Shown piece after piece: positions 1 through 5,419 of a stretch of DNA of 8,529 nucleotides. The position numbers and the translations under genes are program-made. Source of the DNA: Oscillospiraceae bacterium (GTDB lineage: Bacteria > Bacillota > Clostridia > Oscillospirales > Acutalibacteraceae); the NCBI GenBank assembly GCA_031283835.1, contig JAITBA010000023.1, positions 1-8,529 of the forward strand, given 5' to 3'. Within the stretch, counting starts at the first letter, position 1, and each line of letters begins with the position of its first letter. The notes under the pieces are model-generated. The model searched no databases, was not told the origin of the DNA, and saw only the letters and a list, made by a program, of their open reading frames with translations.

Positions 1-21
1 CACTCTGCTTATTGCCTTAGT

Positions 22-50
22 AGTATAACAGAAAACAACAGGGTTGTCAA
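22..50 (-). promoter_or_regulatory. Sigma-A-type promoter firing out of the left edge
   Basis: Read on the minus strand, a perfect -35 TTGACA (50-45) is followed after 17 bp by TATACT (27-22). A TG one base before the -10 makes it an extended -10 as well. Transcription would start near position 15 and leave the window, so an unseen gene to the left is probably transcribed leftward, divergent from the secreted-protein gene. The gene it drives cannot be seen. Confidence 0.7.
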
Positions 51-128
51 GTGTTTCTTTCGTTTTTTGCAAAAAAACACACACGCACGTCATTGCAAAA
101 AAAATTTTCTGTTTGCCAAAAAAGTTGC

Positions 129-158
129 TTGACTTTTTATAATTCGAGATGTTATAAT
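129..158 (+). promoter_or_regulatory. Promoter of the secreted-protein gene
   Basis: A -35 box TTGACT (129-134) and a perfect -10 TATAAT (153-158) are separated by 18 bp. The predicted start lies about 20 bp before the AAGGAG ribosome binding site (173-178). The AT-rich upstream stretch (51-128) holds two TTGCAAAAAAA copies (67-77 and 94-104) and a TTTTTTGCAAAAAA palindrome (63-76). These may act as UP-element-like or curved DNA, but no operator is recognisable. Confidence 0.75.
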
Positions 159-186
159 GAAATTATAAAAAGAAGGAGAGGTTTTT

Positions 187-1188
187 ATGAGAAAAGCAAC
201 CAAGCGCGTTTTCATTTTCCTGGCGGTCCTTTCCATGCTGTTTGCGTGCACCGTGGGTGCCTCGGCGGCCGCAAAATCGCCTATGGGCGCGACCATCACC
301 ATCACCAAGCAGCCCACCGACAACACCTTCGCGCTCGGGTGGGGCGAACCCAACCTTTCTGGCCTCGAACTCAAGGTGAAAATCGGCAGCCTCGAGAAAA
401 CCATTGTCTACGACGACCTATCCGACGGGTGGTTTAGCGACGTCATTTTCGATGATGATGACACGGATTTTGACATTGAGTGGACGGAAGTTTGGGCTAT
501 CTGGCCCGACGAAGACGTGCGGCTTGGCAACAACAAATTCTATCTTGATGTTTCGATTTCTGCCGATGGCGAATACTACAGCAACAACAAAACGCCCATC
601 ACCTTCAAGGCGGTTCCGTTCTTCGAAAAATATAGCAAGGACGACGCGTCCACCCTCAAGGCGGGTGTCAACGAAGTGACCCCCGGCGTCGCCGACTATA
701 ACGGCTCTGAAGCGTATGGCGCGGCTGAAGTGAACCTATACGCCTTCACCCCCAAGGCCAGCGGCTACTACACCTTCCGTTCTTTTAGCGCCCCCGGCGG
801 GATAAAAGGACTCGGCAACATCTTTGATTTCCCCAAAACCCTGGCTTTTTATTTGATGGATTATTTTGAAGACCCCGGCTGGTACAGTTCCATTTTTGAA
901 GCCGTGTATGAAGCCGTGTATGGAGCCGTGTATGAGTTTTTTTACGTGTGGGACGCGCAAGACCCGCTTGTCACCCTGTTGGATTCCAACGGCGACTACA
1001 TAACCGAAAATGACGACGCCTCCGACAACACATATTCTTTGCTTGGCAAGAGGATCAGTCTCAACCCCTACGATTTTGCTCTTGTGGCCCCGCTCAACGC
1101 CGGCGAAACCTACTACCTTGTCCCCGAAGCCTTCTCCGGCGATGACACCCCCTACCGCGTGACCGTGGCCTACAGCGCACCCGCATAA
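187..1188 (+). CDS. Secreted protein with Ig-like region and PPC-like beta-sandwich
   Basis: This 333-aa protein is exported. Residues 1-27 form a signal peptide with basic N-terminus (MRKATKR), hydrophobic core and an ASA site for signal peptidase I. Cys21 in LFAC is a poor lipobox because of Phe at -2, so a lipoprotein is less likely. Residues about 30-150 look like an Ig-like beta domain with an acidic patch (DDDDTDFDIEW). Residues about 160-330 resemble pre-peptidase C-terminal (PPC) domains: VNLYAFTPKASGYYTF, then DPLVTLLDSNGDYITENDD, then LNAGETYYLVPEAFSG and a final YRVTVAY strand. PPC domains usually accompany secreted enzymes, but no catalytic domain is seen, so the job is unknown: possibly adhesion or carbohydrate binding. 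The middle contains a 12-bp triple repeat encoding (E/G)AVY. The start is set by AAGGAG 8 bp upstream and a good promoter. The gene is monocistronic with its own terminator and converges on the holin gene. Product class is fairly sure, function is not. Confidence 0.8.
   Translation: MRKATKRVFIFLAVLSMLFACTVGASAAAKSPMGATITITKQPTDNTFALGWGEPNLSGLELKVKIGSLEKTIVYDDLSDGWFSDVIFDDDDTDFDIEWTEVWAIWPDEDVRLGNNKFYLDVSISADGEYYSNNKTPITFKAVPFFEKYSKDDASTLKAGVNEVTPGVADYNGSEAYGAAEVNLYAFTPKASGYYTFRSFSAPGGIKGLGNIFDFPKTLAFYLMDYFEDPGWYSSIFEAVYEAVYGAVYEFFYVWDAQDPLVTLLDSNGDYITENDDASDNTYSLLGKRISLNPYDFALVAPLNAGETYYLVPEAFSGDDTPYRVTVAYSAPA
898..933 (+). repeat. Three tandem 12-bp units inside the secreted-protein gene
   Basis: Three consecutive copies of GAAGCCGTGTAT (the third begins GGA) encode EAVY-EAVY-GAVY. 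Because the unit is a multiple of three, copy-number change by slippage would add or remove four residues without breaking the frame. Confidence 0.85.
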
Positions 1189-1211
1189 TTCCAAATTACA
1201 AATGCAAACAC

Positions 1212-1245
1212 AACAGCCCCTGCTTAACCGGCAGGGGCTGTTTTT
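1212..1245 (+). terminator. Intrinsic terminator of the secreted-protein gene
   Basis: A perfect 10-bp GC-rich stem (CAGCCCCTGC 1214-1223 with GCAGGGGCTG 1231-1240), extendable to 12 bp with flanking A-T pairs, encloses a 7-nt loop and is followed by TTTTT (1241-1245). It lies 23 bp past the stop codon at 1188. The minus-strand side is only moderately T-rich, but the stem could also help end transcription of the convergent holin operon, whose last stop is at 1274. Confidence 0.9.
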
Positions 1246-1273
1246 GTGCTTGTGCGGGTCCGCAGCGCGGCGG

Positions 1274-1675
1274 TTAGGCCCCAGCCTGGCTGCCCCAGAT
1301 CTTTTTTGCGCTTGCCAGCCCGCTTTCAATCAGGCTGGTCAGTTCCTCCGCGCTAAACAGTGCGCGCTGGTCCTCCGGCAGCAGCTGCAGCAGGTTTGCG
1401 AGCACCTCAGATTTTTTGATTTCGCCCTGGCCCGCGCCATAGTGTTCCTCCGCCCGCGTCACCAGGCCAAAGGCAGAACCCTGCAGCAGCCCGCGCAGCA
1501 CGGAACGCGCCCGCGCGATTTTGGCAAGCTCTTCCGTCTGCGCGCCCTGTTTTTGGCGGCGCAGCTGCCACATTCCCAGCACCAGCCCGGCCAAAAAAAG
1601 CAGCAGCGTCAGCCCCTGTGTCAGCAGGCTCACCCATTCCTGCAAAGTTGCGCTTTGCAGCATTCGCAATTGCAT
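1274..1675 (-). CDS. Phage holin, LLH-like (Phage_holin_6_1) family
   Basis: This 133-aa protein has one strong transmembrane segment at about residues 15-38 (SLLTQGLTLLLFLAGLVLG), a basic stop-transfer (RRQK), and a soluble C-terminal part with AEEHYGAGQGEIKKSEVLANLL and LLPEDQRALFSAEEL. The E-x-Y-G-x-G-x-x-x-K-K arrangement followed by a helical tail is the pattern I know from LL-H-type holins. Holins oligomerise in the cytoplasmic membrane and let the endolysin reach peptidoglycan. The ATG at 1675 is chosen because AAAGGAGGAGAAG (GGAGGA 1690-1685) lies 9 nt upstream; an earlier in-frame ATG at 1717 has no such site. The start lies inside the 3' end of the endolysin gene (46-bp overlap), so the two are translationally linked. 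It is the last gene of the minus-strand phage-like operon. The assignment rests on remembered family features, not a search. Confidence 0.8.
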   Translation of the reverse strand: MQLRMLQSATLQEWVSLLTQGLTLLLFLAGLVLGMWQLRRQKQGAQTEELAKIARARSVLRGLLQGSAFGLVTRAEEHYGAGQGEIKKSEVLANLLQLLPEDQRALFSAEELTSLIESGLASAKKIWGSQAGA

Positions 1676-2205
1676 GTGCACTTCTCCTCCTTTTTTTGTG
1701 TGTTGTCTTCCAACCAATCAAGTTTGCCCCAGGCGTCCCAGGCACGGTTCTTCAGGTTGGTTTGCACCACACCATAGCTGAAGCCCCGCGCTTCGGCCGC
1801 TTTGCCATTGCCAAGATAGACGCCAACGTGGCCGGTGCCAATGAACAGCAGCAGCCCAGCGACTTCGGGCAAGCTGCCAATGGCCCCTTTTGTGCCGCAA
1901 CAGCTTTTAAGCCCCGCTGCGCTCTGGTCTTGCGCGGCGTTATATTTTGGCGGGCCGGTGGGGCTTTCGCACCAAAAATAGCTCTTCACCAGCCCCGCGC
2001 AGTCGTACACGCGCTTGTCTTGCCCCACGTGATGCCGCTTAGCGTAGTCATAGCGCTCAGCCGTAATCTGCGTGGGGTACTGTTTGTGCTTTTGCATCAG
2101 CAGGTCGAGGGTGGGCTTTTGCCCAAACGTGCCGTACCAATAAATTTGGCCGATTTGCGCCTTTGCGTGCGCGGCCAGTCCTGTCAATGTTTTTTTTGCT
2201 GTCAT
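1630..2205 (-). CDS. Phage endolysin-like NlpC/P60 cysteine peptidase
   Basis: This 191-aa protein carries the NlpC/P60 signature. The catalytic Cys69 sits in YDCAGLVKSYFW, His126 in GTGHVGVYLGNG, and a likely third polar residue is Glu138 in KAAEARGFSYG. Members cut peptide stems of peptidoglycan, commonly between D-Glu and the diamino acid. There is no signal peptide, so export through the adjacent holin is the natural route. The N-terminal 60 residues (AKAQIGQIYWYGTFGQ, then ERYDYAKRH) are the helical start typical of phage versions of this domain. The last 16 residues are unusual: six Cys (CTCNCECC...LC), encoded where the holin ribosome binding site and start codon are embedded. A weak AGAGGGGGG site precedes the ATG, which lies 13 bp after the upstream gene's stop. 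The start is reasonable but not certain. Confidence 0.85.
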   Translation of the reverse strand: MTAKKTLTGLAAHAKAQIGQIYWYGTFGQKPTLDLLMQKHKQYPTQITAERYDYAKRHHVGQDKRVYDCAGLVKSYFWCESPTGPPKYNAAQDQSAAGLKSCCGTKGAIGSLPEVAGLLLFIGTGHVGVYLGNGKAAEARGFSYGVVQTNLKNRAWDAWGKLDWLEDNTQKKEEKCTCNCECCKAQLCRNG

Positions 2206-2218
2206 TTCGCCCCCCCTC

Positions 2219-2908
2219 TCACTTCAACCGTTCCCACTTCAAATAATGAATCAACATTGACGATACCGGGATAACCAAGCCCGTGCCAAAACCAAGGCCG
2301 CTCATGGCCGAATTGAACGCCGTGGGGTCTGTGCCGCGCGCGCCGTATTCAAAGCTGTAGCCGAACCCGCCAACCGATGCCGAAGCAAATGCATTCATTG
2401 CAGCGCCCCGCCGAGTAATGTCAAACATCACGTGAATTGCGTTGTTCGCGCCGCCCGGGTCCGCTTCGGTAAAAAGGCTGTGTACGTCGGTTGTGTTTGC
2501 GCTGTCAAAGTATTTTAGCCCGCAAACCTGCTGCACAACTTGATACACATATTGCAGCGCGCCGATTGTCGGGTCGTCCGCGTCGCTCCCGCACGAGAGA
2601 ATTGGCCCCTGCCAAATCGTGGCGTTCGAAGGGATCCACCCATCCACCCGCAGCGATTCCGCGCCATAACTAGGCTGATCCACGCGGAAGTAGGTGTTTG
2701 TATAGGGCCGCACGGCTCTTTGGCCGTTGATCGTCGTATAAGTTGCGGTCGGGTCCCTCGAGGTGTTCGACAAAAAAGAAAGCCCCTGCAGATTGTCCAC
2801 GGTCAGCCCGGTTCTAAAATCCCATTCGAGGACATCCGCAGGGGGCGGCGGCACGACAGACTGCGCACCCAACAGAATGCGGCGTCGGCTTTGCGAAGCC
2901 ATGCTCAT
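2219..2908 (-). CDS. Probable phage tail/receptor-binding protein with lectin-like fold
   Basis: This 229-aa protein has no catalytic motif that I recognise. After a short basic N-terminus (MSMASQSRRRILLG) and a proline-rich linker (VVPPPPADV), it begins VLEWDFRTGLTVDNLQGLSF. This opening is common in concanavalin/LamG-like domains of clostridial prophage tail regions. The rest is rich in beta-strand and Gly/Ser-Ala patterns and ends LIHYLKWERLK, like the closing strand of such jelly rolls. The start at 2908 is chosen because its ATG overlaps the TGA of the upstream fibre gene (ATGA) and GGAGG (2920-2916) lies 7 nt ahead. Position between a fibre gene and the lysis genes is the usual place for receptor-binding or accessory tail proteins. 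The fold call is inference; an ordinary hypothetical phage protein is possible. Confidence 0.6.
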   Translation of the reverse strand: MSMASQSRRRILLGAQSVVPPPPADVLEWDFRTGLTVDNLQGLSFLSNTSRDPTATYTTINGQRAVRPYTNTYFRVDQPSYGAESLRVDGWIPSNATIWQGPILSCGSDADDPTIGALQYVYQVVQQVCGLKYFDSANTTDVHSLFTEADPGGANNAIHVMFDITRRGAAMNAFASASVGGFGYSFEYGARGTDPTAFNSAMSGLGFGTGLVIPVSSMLIHYLKWERLK

Positions 2909-3981
2909 GCGACGGCCTCCCATCGTGTGCTCACGGCCAGCCCGTCCAGCACGTTCAGCTCATAGACATAACCTGTTTCCCACACCAGATTTTCCGGCAA
3001 ATCCACGCCCGCCCCGCTTTGGTAGGCAATTTGGATTTGCGGCGGGTCTTCCCCCGTCAATCCTGAGATTACAAACATAAATTCCTGTGCATAGTCCGCC
3101 GCGGATTGGCTGTCGTCGAGCGTCAGCGTCACCGCCGCCGCCCCCTCCGCAAACTCAATATAGTACCGAATCCCCGGCAGCAGCGTTAGCGTGGGCGTTT
3201 CTTCGCCGGCCGTCAAGTGCGCAACACCAATGCCGCCCTCAACCAGTTCGGTTAGCTGTGCCTGCGCGCCGGCAAGCGCGGCGGCAATGCCGTCCTCAAC
3301 CAGTTCGGTTAGCTGTGCCTGCGTGGCGGCAAGCGCGGCGGCAAGCTGGTTTGCCATCTGCGTTTGTGCTGTCGCAAGCACTTGGGCAATGGCGTCCTCC
3401 AGTTGTGCCTGTGTGCCCGCCAGCTGCGCCGTGGCTTTTTGCGCAATACGATCATCCAGGTCTTCCAGCACCTGGGCCAATTCTTCTTGCGCGCTGCCGA
3501 TCTTCGTTTTTAGCGTGCCGCGCAGCTTGTCTAGCTGTGCCATCAGTTCGTTCATGTGCCCCAGCGCAAAGGCCGAAAGCGTGTCGCCTTCCCCGGCCAC
3601 CGCATCCTCAAAGGACAACACAAAGGGCACGGATTTTTCAATGCCGACGCATCTTCCGTTTTCCTGCCGGTGCGCTTCCACTTGCACCCACGCGAATGTG
3701 CAACTGGTGATTTTATCCGGCAGGTCGCAATAGATGATGCCGTTGTCAAAATAAGCCAAAGGCGGCGTGTCCCCCTCTTCCAGCGGATAGATGTTCCCCA
3801 GCGGCAACCGCCGCCCGGAACCCATCAGATCGAAGCACAGCGTGTAGTAGCTAAACCCTTCCCGCAGGCGTTCCGGCAGGGTGATTTCTAGCCGCACCGC
3901 CCTGTGCTCCCCTTGATACACGTGATCCGTCTCGATCTGTGCGCTTTCGTCGTCAAGCAATGCAACCGTAATAATCCGCAT
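2905..3981 (-). CDS. BppU-like phage baseplate/tail fibre protein with coiled-coil
   Basis: This 358-aa protein has three parts. Residues 1 to about 135 form a beta-rich N-terminal domain like baseplate upper proteins (MRIITVALLDDESAQIETD, then RAVRLEITLP, SYYTLCFDLMG and CTFAWVQVEAHR). Residues about 145-260 are a long alanine/glutamine-rich coiled-coil that includes two near-identical 19-residue units (AQAQLTELVE-GI-AAALA type). Residues about 265-358 form a C-terminal beta domain (LTLLPGIRYYIEF, AVTLTLDDS, YAQEFMFVISG, VDLPENLVWETGYVYELNVLDGLA), a module I know from the ends of many Firmicute prophage fibre proteins. Such proteins trimerise and attach at the phage baseplate. The start at 3981 follows GGAGGA (3993-3988) at 6 nt spacing; the open frame runs further upstream without any such site. 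It overlaps the small upstream gene by 29 bp and the downstream tail gene by 4 bp, which implies a tightly coupled operon. Confidence 0.75.
   Translation of the reverse strand: MRIITVALLDDESAQIETDHVYQGEHRAVRLEITLPERLREGFSYYTLCFDLMGSGRRLPLGNIYPLEEGDTPPLAYFDNGIIYCDLPDKITSCTFAWVQVEAHRQENGRCVGIEKSVPFVLSFEDAVAGEGDTLSAFALGHMNELMAQLDKLRGTLKTKIGSAQEELAQVLEDLDDRIAQKATAQLAGTQAQLEDAIAQVLATAQTQMANQLAAALAATQAQLTELVEDGIAAALAGAQAQLTELVEGGIGVAHLTAGEETPTLTLLPGIRYYIEFAEGAAAVTLTLDDSQSAADYAQEFMFVISGLTGEDPPQIQIAYQSGAGVDLPENLVWETGYVYELNVLDGLAVSTRWEAVA
3231..3344 (-). repeat. Two tandem 57-bp units in the fibre coiled-coil
   Basis: The stretches 3231-3287 and 3288-3344 are direct repeats matching at 54 of 57 positions by eye. 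Each encodes 19 residues of coiled-coil (core AQLTELVE). The unit is a multiple of three, so unequal recombination would lengthen or shorten the fibre shaft in frame. Confidence 0.9.
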
Positions 3982-4240
3982 GCGCGCTCCTCCTTTTTTG
4001 TTCCAGGTTTTCCTCCGGCGATGTGTCGTAGTAGTGGCGCAGCCATGCGGAAAGCCGCAGCAGATCGCTGCGTTGCTGGTTGTGCAGCTCCGCCAGGCGT
4101 TCCAGCCGCTGTGCCTCGGCGGCGTTCCCCCTGCCAATGGCAAAGCGACGGCGCTCTTTGCATGCCTTAATCATTTCCGAAAGTTTGTCCGCTTCTGCCG
4201 CGTATTGCTCCCCCAATGCGCGCAGGCTGTCTTGTCCCAT
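3953..4240 (-). CDS. Small helical phage-operon protein of unknown function
   Basis: The protein is 95 aa from the ATG at 4240 (MGQDSLRALGEQ), or 99 aa from the ATG at 4252. I prefer 4240 because AAAGG (4257-4253) abuts the 4252 ATG directly and is better spaced for 4240, though the choice is uncertain. It is highly charged and almost wholly alpha-helical by composition: heptad-like helices at about 1-30 (LGEQYAAEADKLSEMIKACKERRR) and 35-75 (AEAQRLERLAELHNQQRSDLLRLSAWLRHYY). There is no signal, membrane segment or catalytic motif. Small coiled-coil proteins in this position, just before tail-fibre genes, are seen in clostridial prophages, but I do not recognise the family. Its 3' end contains the ribosome binding site and start of the fibre gene, so it belongs to the same transcript. 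Confidence 0.65.
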   Translation of the reverse strand: MGQDSLRALGEQYAAEADKLSEMIKACKERRRFAIGRGNAAEAQRLERLAELHNQQRSDLLRLSAWLRHYYDTSPEENLEQKRRSAHADYYGCIA

Positions 4241-4252
4241 AGTTCTTCCCAT

Positions 4253-4358
4253 CCTTTCGTTACCCCTAATTCATTCTTACTTATAGCAGTTCCGTACGCA
4301 ACCCCGTTCGCCGCGCGTCTTCTGGCAAAAAATCGCTCAAAAAATATAGCAACGGAAC
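4253..4358 (-). promoter_or_regulatory. Probable promoter region of the tail/lysis operon
   Basis: This 106-bp gap separates the regulator stop codon (4359) from the small helical gene. On the minus strand it holds two extended -10 candidates: TGC-TATATT (4351-4343) and TGC-TATAAG (4288-4280). Neither has a good -35 box, which fits promoters needing an activator. An inverted 7-bp pair, GTTCCGT (4289-4295) and ACGGAAC (4352-4358), flanks the stretch, each copy next to one TGCTATA. The regulator encoded immediately upstream is a natural candidate to act here; this is inference. Confidence 0.4.
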
Positions 4359-4739
4359 CTAGTTTTCGCATTCCCTTTTTGCCACAAGCGCCCGGTAGCG
4401 CAGCACGCTTTGCAGGGCACGGCGCAGCTTTGCTTCCGCCCGCAGGCGGCAGCGCTTCACGGTGGAATGGTGCAACCCCACCTGCCGACCCACGGCCGCT
4501 TCACTTTTTCCCTCCAAATGCACCCCGCGCAGCACGGTTCGCTCCAGGTGATCCAGCTCCGCTTCCCAAATCTCCCGCACCAGCGCGTGGAATGCCTCGG
4601 TTTCTGCGCGGTCTTCTCGCTGTGCCGCCTGCCACTGCGCAAAGCTGCACGCGTCCGTCAGCCCCGCGTCAAGCCCCAACGCCCTAGCCCCGCCGCTGCG
4701 CAGCAGCCAGGAGCCCACACCCACCGCCGCCTGGTTCAT
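4359..4739 (-). CDS. Sigma-70 region 4-like phage regulator
   Basis: This 126-aa protein has an N-terminal half without recognisable motifs and a C-terminal helix-turn-helix at about residues 62-110. The pattern LERTVLRGVHLEGKSEAAVGRQVGLHHSTVKRCRLRAEAKLRRAL matches sigma-70 region 4-type domains: a helix, then 'E-x-x-VGRQVGL' and the recognition helix 'HHSTVKRCRLRAE'. Region 2 is absent, so it is probably not a full sigma factor but a late-gene activator of the kind seen in Firmicute prophages. It is the first gene of the minus-strand operon and divergent from the XRE repressor. A GAGGG site lies 6-7 nt before the ATG at 4739, and two overlapping promoters (4785-4821) lie upstream. The likely role is to turn on the downstream tail and lysis genes. 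The fold is fairly sure; the role is inferred from position. Confidence 0.65.
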   Translation of the reverse strand: MNQAAVGVGSWLLRSGGARALGLDAGLTDACSFAQWQAAQREDRAETEAFHALVREIWEAELDHLERTVLRGVHLEGKSEAAVGRQVGLHHSTVKRCRLRAEAKLRRALQSVLRYRALVAKRECEN

Positions 4740-4784
4740 ACAATCCCTCGCTTTCTCTTTCTGTTAACGCTTTAAATAATAGCT

Positions 4785-4821
4785 ATACTATTATAGTAGC
4801 ATTAAAATGTCAATTTGTCAA
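4785..4821 (-). promoter_or_regulatory. Two overlapping promoters for the phage regulator
   Basis: Two perfect -35 boxes TTGACA occur as a direct repeat (4821-4816 and 4813-4808). Each has a -10 exactly 17 bp on: TACTAT (4798-4793) for the first and TAGTAT (4790-4785) for the second. The 13-bp dyad 4786-4798 covers both -10 elements, so a repressor bound there would block both promoters. Confidence 0.65.
4786..4798. promoter_or_regulatory. Candidate XRE operator 1 (13-bp dyad)
   Basis: TACTATTATAGTA is a perfect 6-1-6 inverted repeat over the -10 elements of the regulator's promoters. A second copy (4888-4900, read on the minus strand) matches it at 12 of 13 positions. Paired sites in a divergent intergenic region next to an XRE gene are the expected arrangement for a Cro/CI-type switch. 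That the XRE protein binds here is inference. Confidence 0.5.
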
Positions 4822-4882
4822 CAAAATTTTACGATATTTTACCAAATTCGACAAAGTCTGCAAGAACGTGGCGAAGTCTCAC

Positions 4883-4911
4883 TTGACTACTATAAGAGTA
4901 CTGCTCATAAT
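4883..4911 (+). promoter_or_regulatory. Promoter of the XRE repressor
   Basis: The -35 TTGACT (4883-4888) and -10 CATAAT (4906-4911) are separated by exactly 17 bp. The start would fall near 4918, giving a short leader that holds AGGAGG (4931-4936). The candidate operator 2 occupies most of the spacer, so the gene could regulate itself. Confidence 0.7.
4888..4900. promoter_or_regulatory. Candidate XRE operator 2
   Basis: TACTATAAGAGTA lies in the -35/-10 spacer of the XRE promoter. Its reverse complement TACTCTTATAGTA differs from operator 1 at one position only. The one defect in symmetry suggests a weaker site than operator 1, which would suit autoregulation. Confidence 0.45.
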
Positions 4912-4945
4912 ATTAATAAGGAAAACAGCAAGGAGGATATTGTGA

Positions 4946-5134
4946 ATGGCAAAAATTTTACGGCACTTGCGGCAGGCGCAAGGTCTTACACAGGCGCAGC
5001 TGGCCAATGCCCTGCATGTGCACCAAACCGCCGTGAGCCAATGGGAGTGCGGCCGCACCTTCCCCGACCGCGAAACCATCGTCAAACTCGCCGCCTTCTA
5101 CAGCGTCAGCGCCGACATCATCCTAGGAATTTAG
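4946..5134 (+). CDS. Short XRE-family (Cro/CI-type) transcriptional repressor
   Basis: This 62-aa protein is essentially a single HTH_3 domain: LRHLRQAQGLTQAQLANALHV for helices 1-2, HQTAVSQWECGRTFPD for the recognition helix and turn, then ETIVKLAAFYSVSADIILG for helices 4-5. It ends directly after the conserved ILG, where many relatives carry a further dimerisation or sensing region, so it lacks any RecA-cleavable or peptidase domain. It binds DNA as a dimer by family analogy. The start is well set: AGGAGG (4931-4936) at 9 nt spacing and a good promoter upstream. It is divergent from the sigma-like regulator, and two 13-bp dyads lie between them. The role as lysis-cassette repressor is inferred from this arrangement. 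A minimal natural protein is more likely than truncation, because no homologous-looking sequence continues after the stop. Confidence 0.85.
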   Translation: MAKILRHLRQAQGLTQAQLANALHVHQTAVSQWECGRTFPDRETIVKLAAFYSVSADIILGI

Positions 5135-5419
5135 AGGCAACTTCTGTGGGTTGCGGAACGCTGCGCGTACTGCGTTTTGCGCAGAACAGGGCATGCGCGG
5201 CCGAGGGCGTGTTGCGAGGGCGCTGGGTTCTGTTGGCGCTTCGTTCTTTGCGCGCACGGCTTTCATCTTCCCCGCGCGTGTGCGGCATTCTGCGCACTTT
5301 TTGCGCACAAATGCCATATACACAAAAAATTCCGCTGCATTTTTTGAAAATACAACAGAATTCAGAAAAATTTTATGCGCCACAACGCAAATGCCACAGG
5401 GAACCGCTATACGGAAGCA
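5135..5419. other. Gene-free stretch between the XRE gene and bofA
   Basis: I see no convincing gene in these 285 bp. Open frames on both strands have biased Ala/Arg composition and no ribosome binding sites. The stretch is full of short GC-rich self-complementary pieces: CTGCGC...GCGCAG at about 5160-5183, the long hairpin at 5284-5315, and an AT-rich part (5320-5375). It separates the phage-like island from the housekeeping bofA-yaaL pair. It may be a dispersed intergenic repeat or an island boundary; neither can be decided from one copy. Confidence 0.5.
5284..5315. repeat. Long hairpin with two stacked stems
   Basis: An outer stem GGCATT (5284-5289)/AATGCC (5310-5315) and an inner stem TGCGCA (5291-5296)/TGCGCA (5302-5307) surround a CTTTT loop, with a small asymmetric internal loop (C versus CA). 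There is no T-run on either side, so it is not a standard terminator. It may belong to a REP-like or other dispersed element. Confidence 0.55.

Noticed and set aside
187..330. Lipoprotein signal (Cys21) for the secreted protein
   Set aside because: Phe at the -2 position of LFAC does not fit the usual lipobox, and a good ASA cleavage site follows it.
1202..2274. Plus-strand open frames over the holin and endolysin
   Set aside because: They are antisense shadows of genes with clear family motifs. The Gln/Ala/Leu-rich composition and lack of ribosome binding sites argue against coding.
3087..3733. Plus-strand open frames over the fibre coiled-coil (Ala/Cys/Ser-rich)
   Set aside because: They are generated by the Ala/Gln codon bias of the coiled-coil on the other strand, with no start signals.
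1274..5134. Complete prophage or R-type tailocin
   Set aside because: No sheath, tube, tape measure, baseplate hub, capsid, terminase, portal or integrase gene is present within the span, and no attachment-site duplication could be seen.
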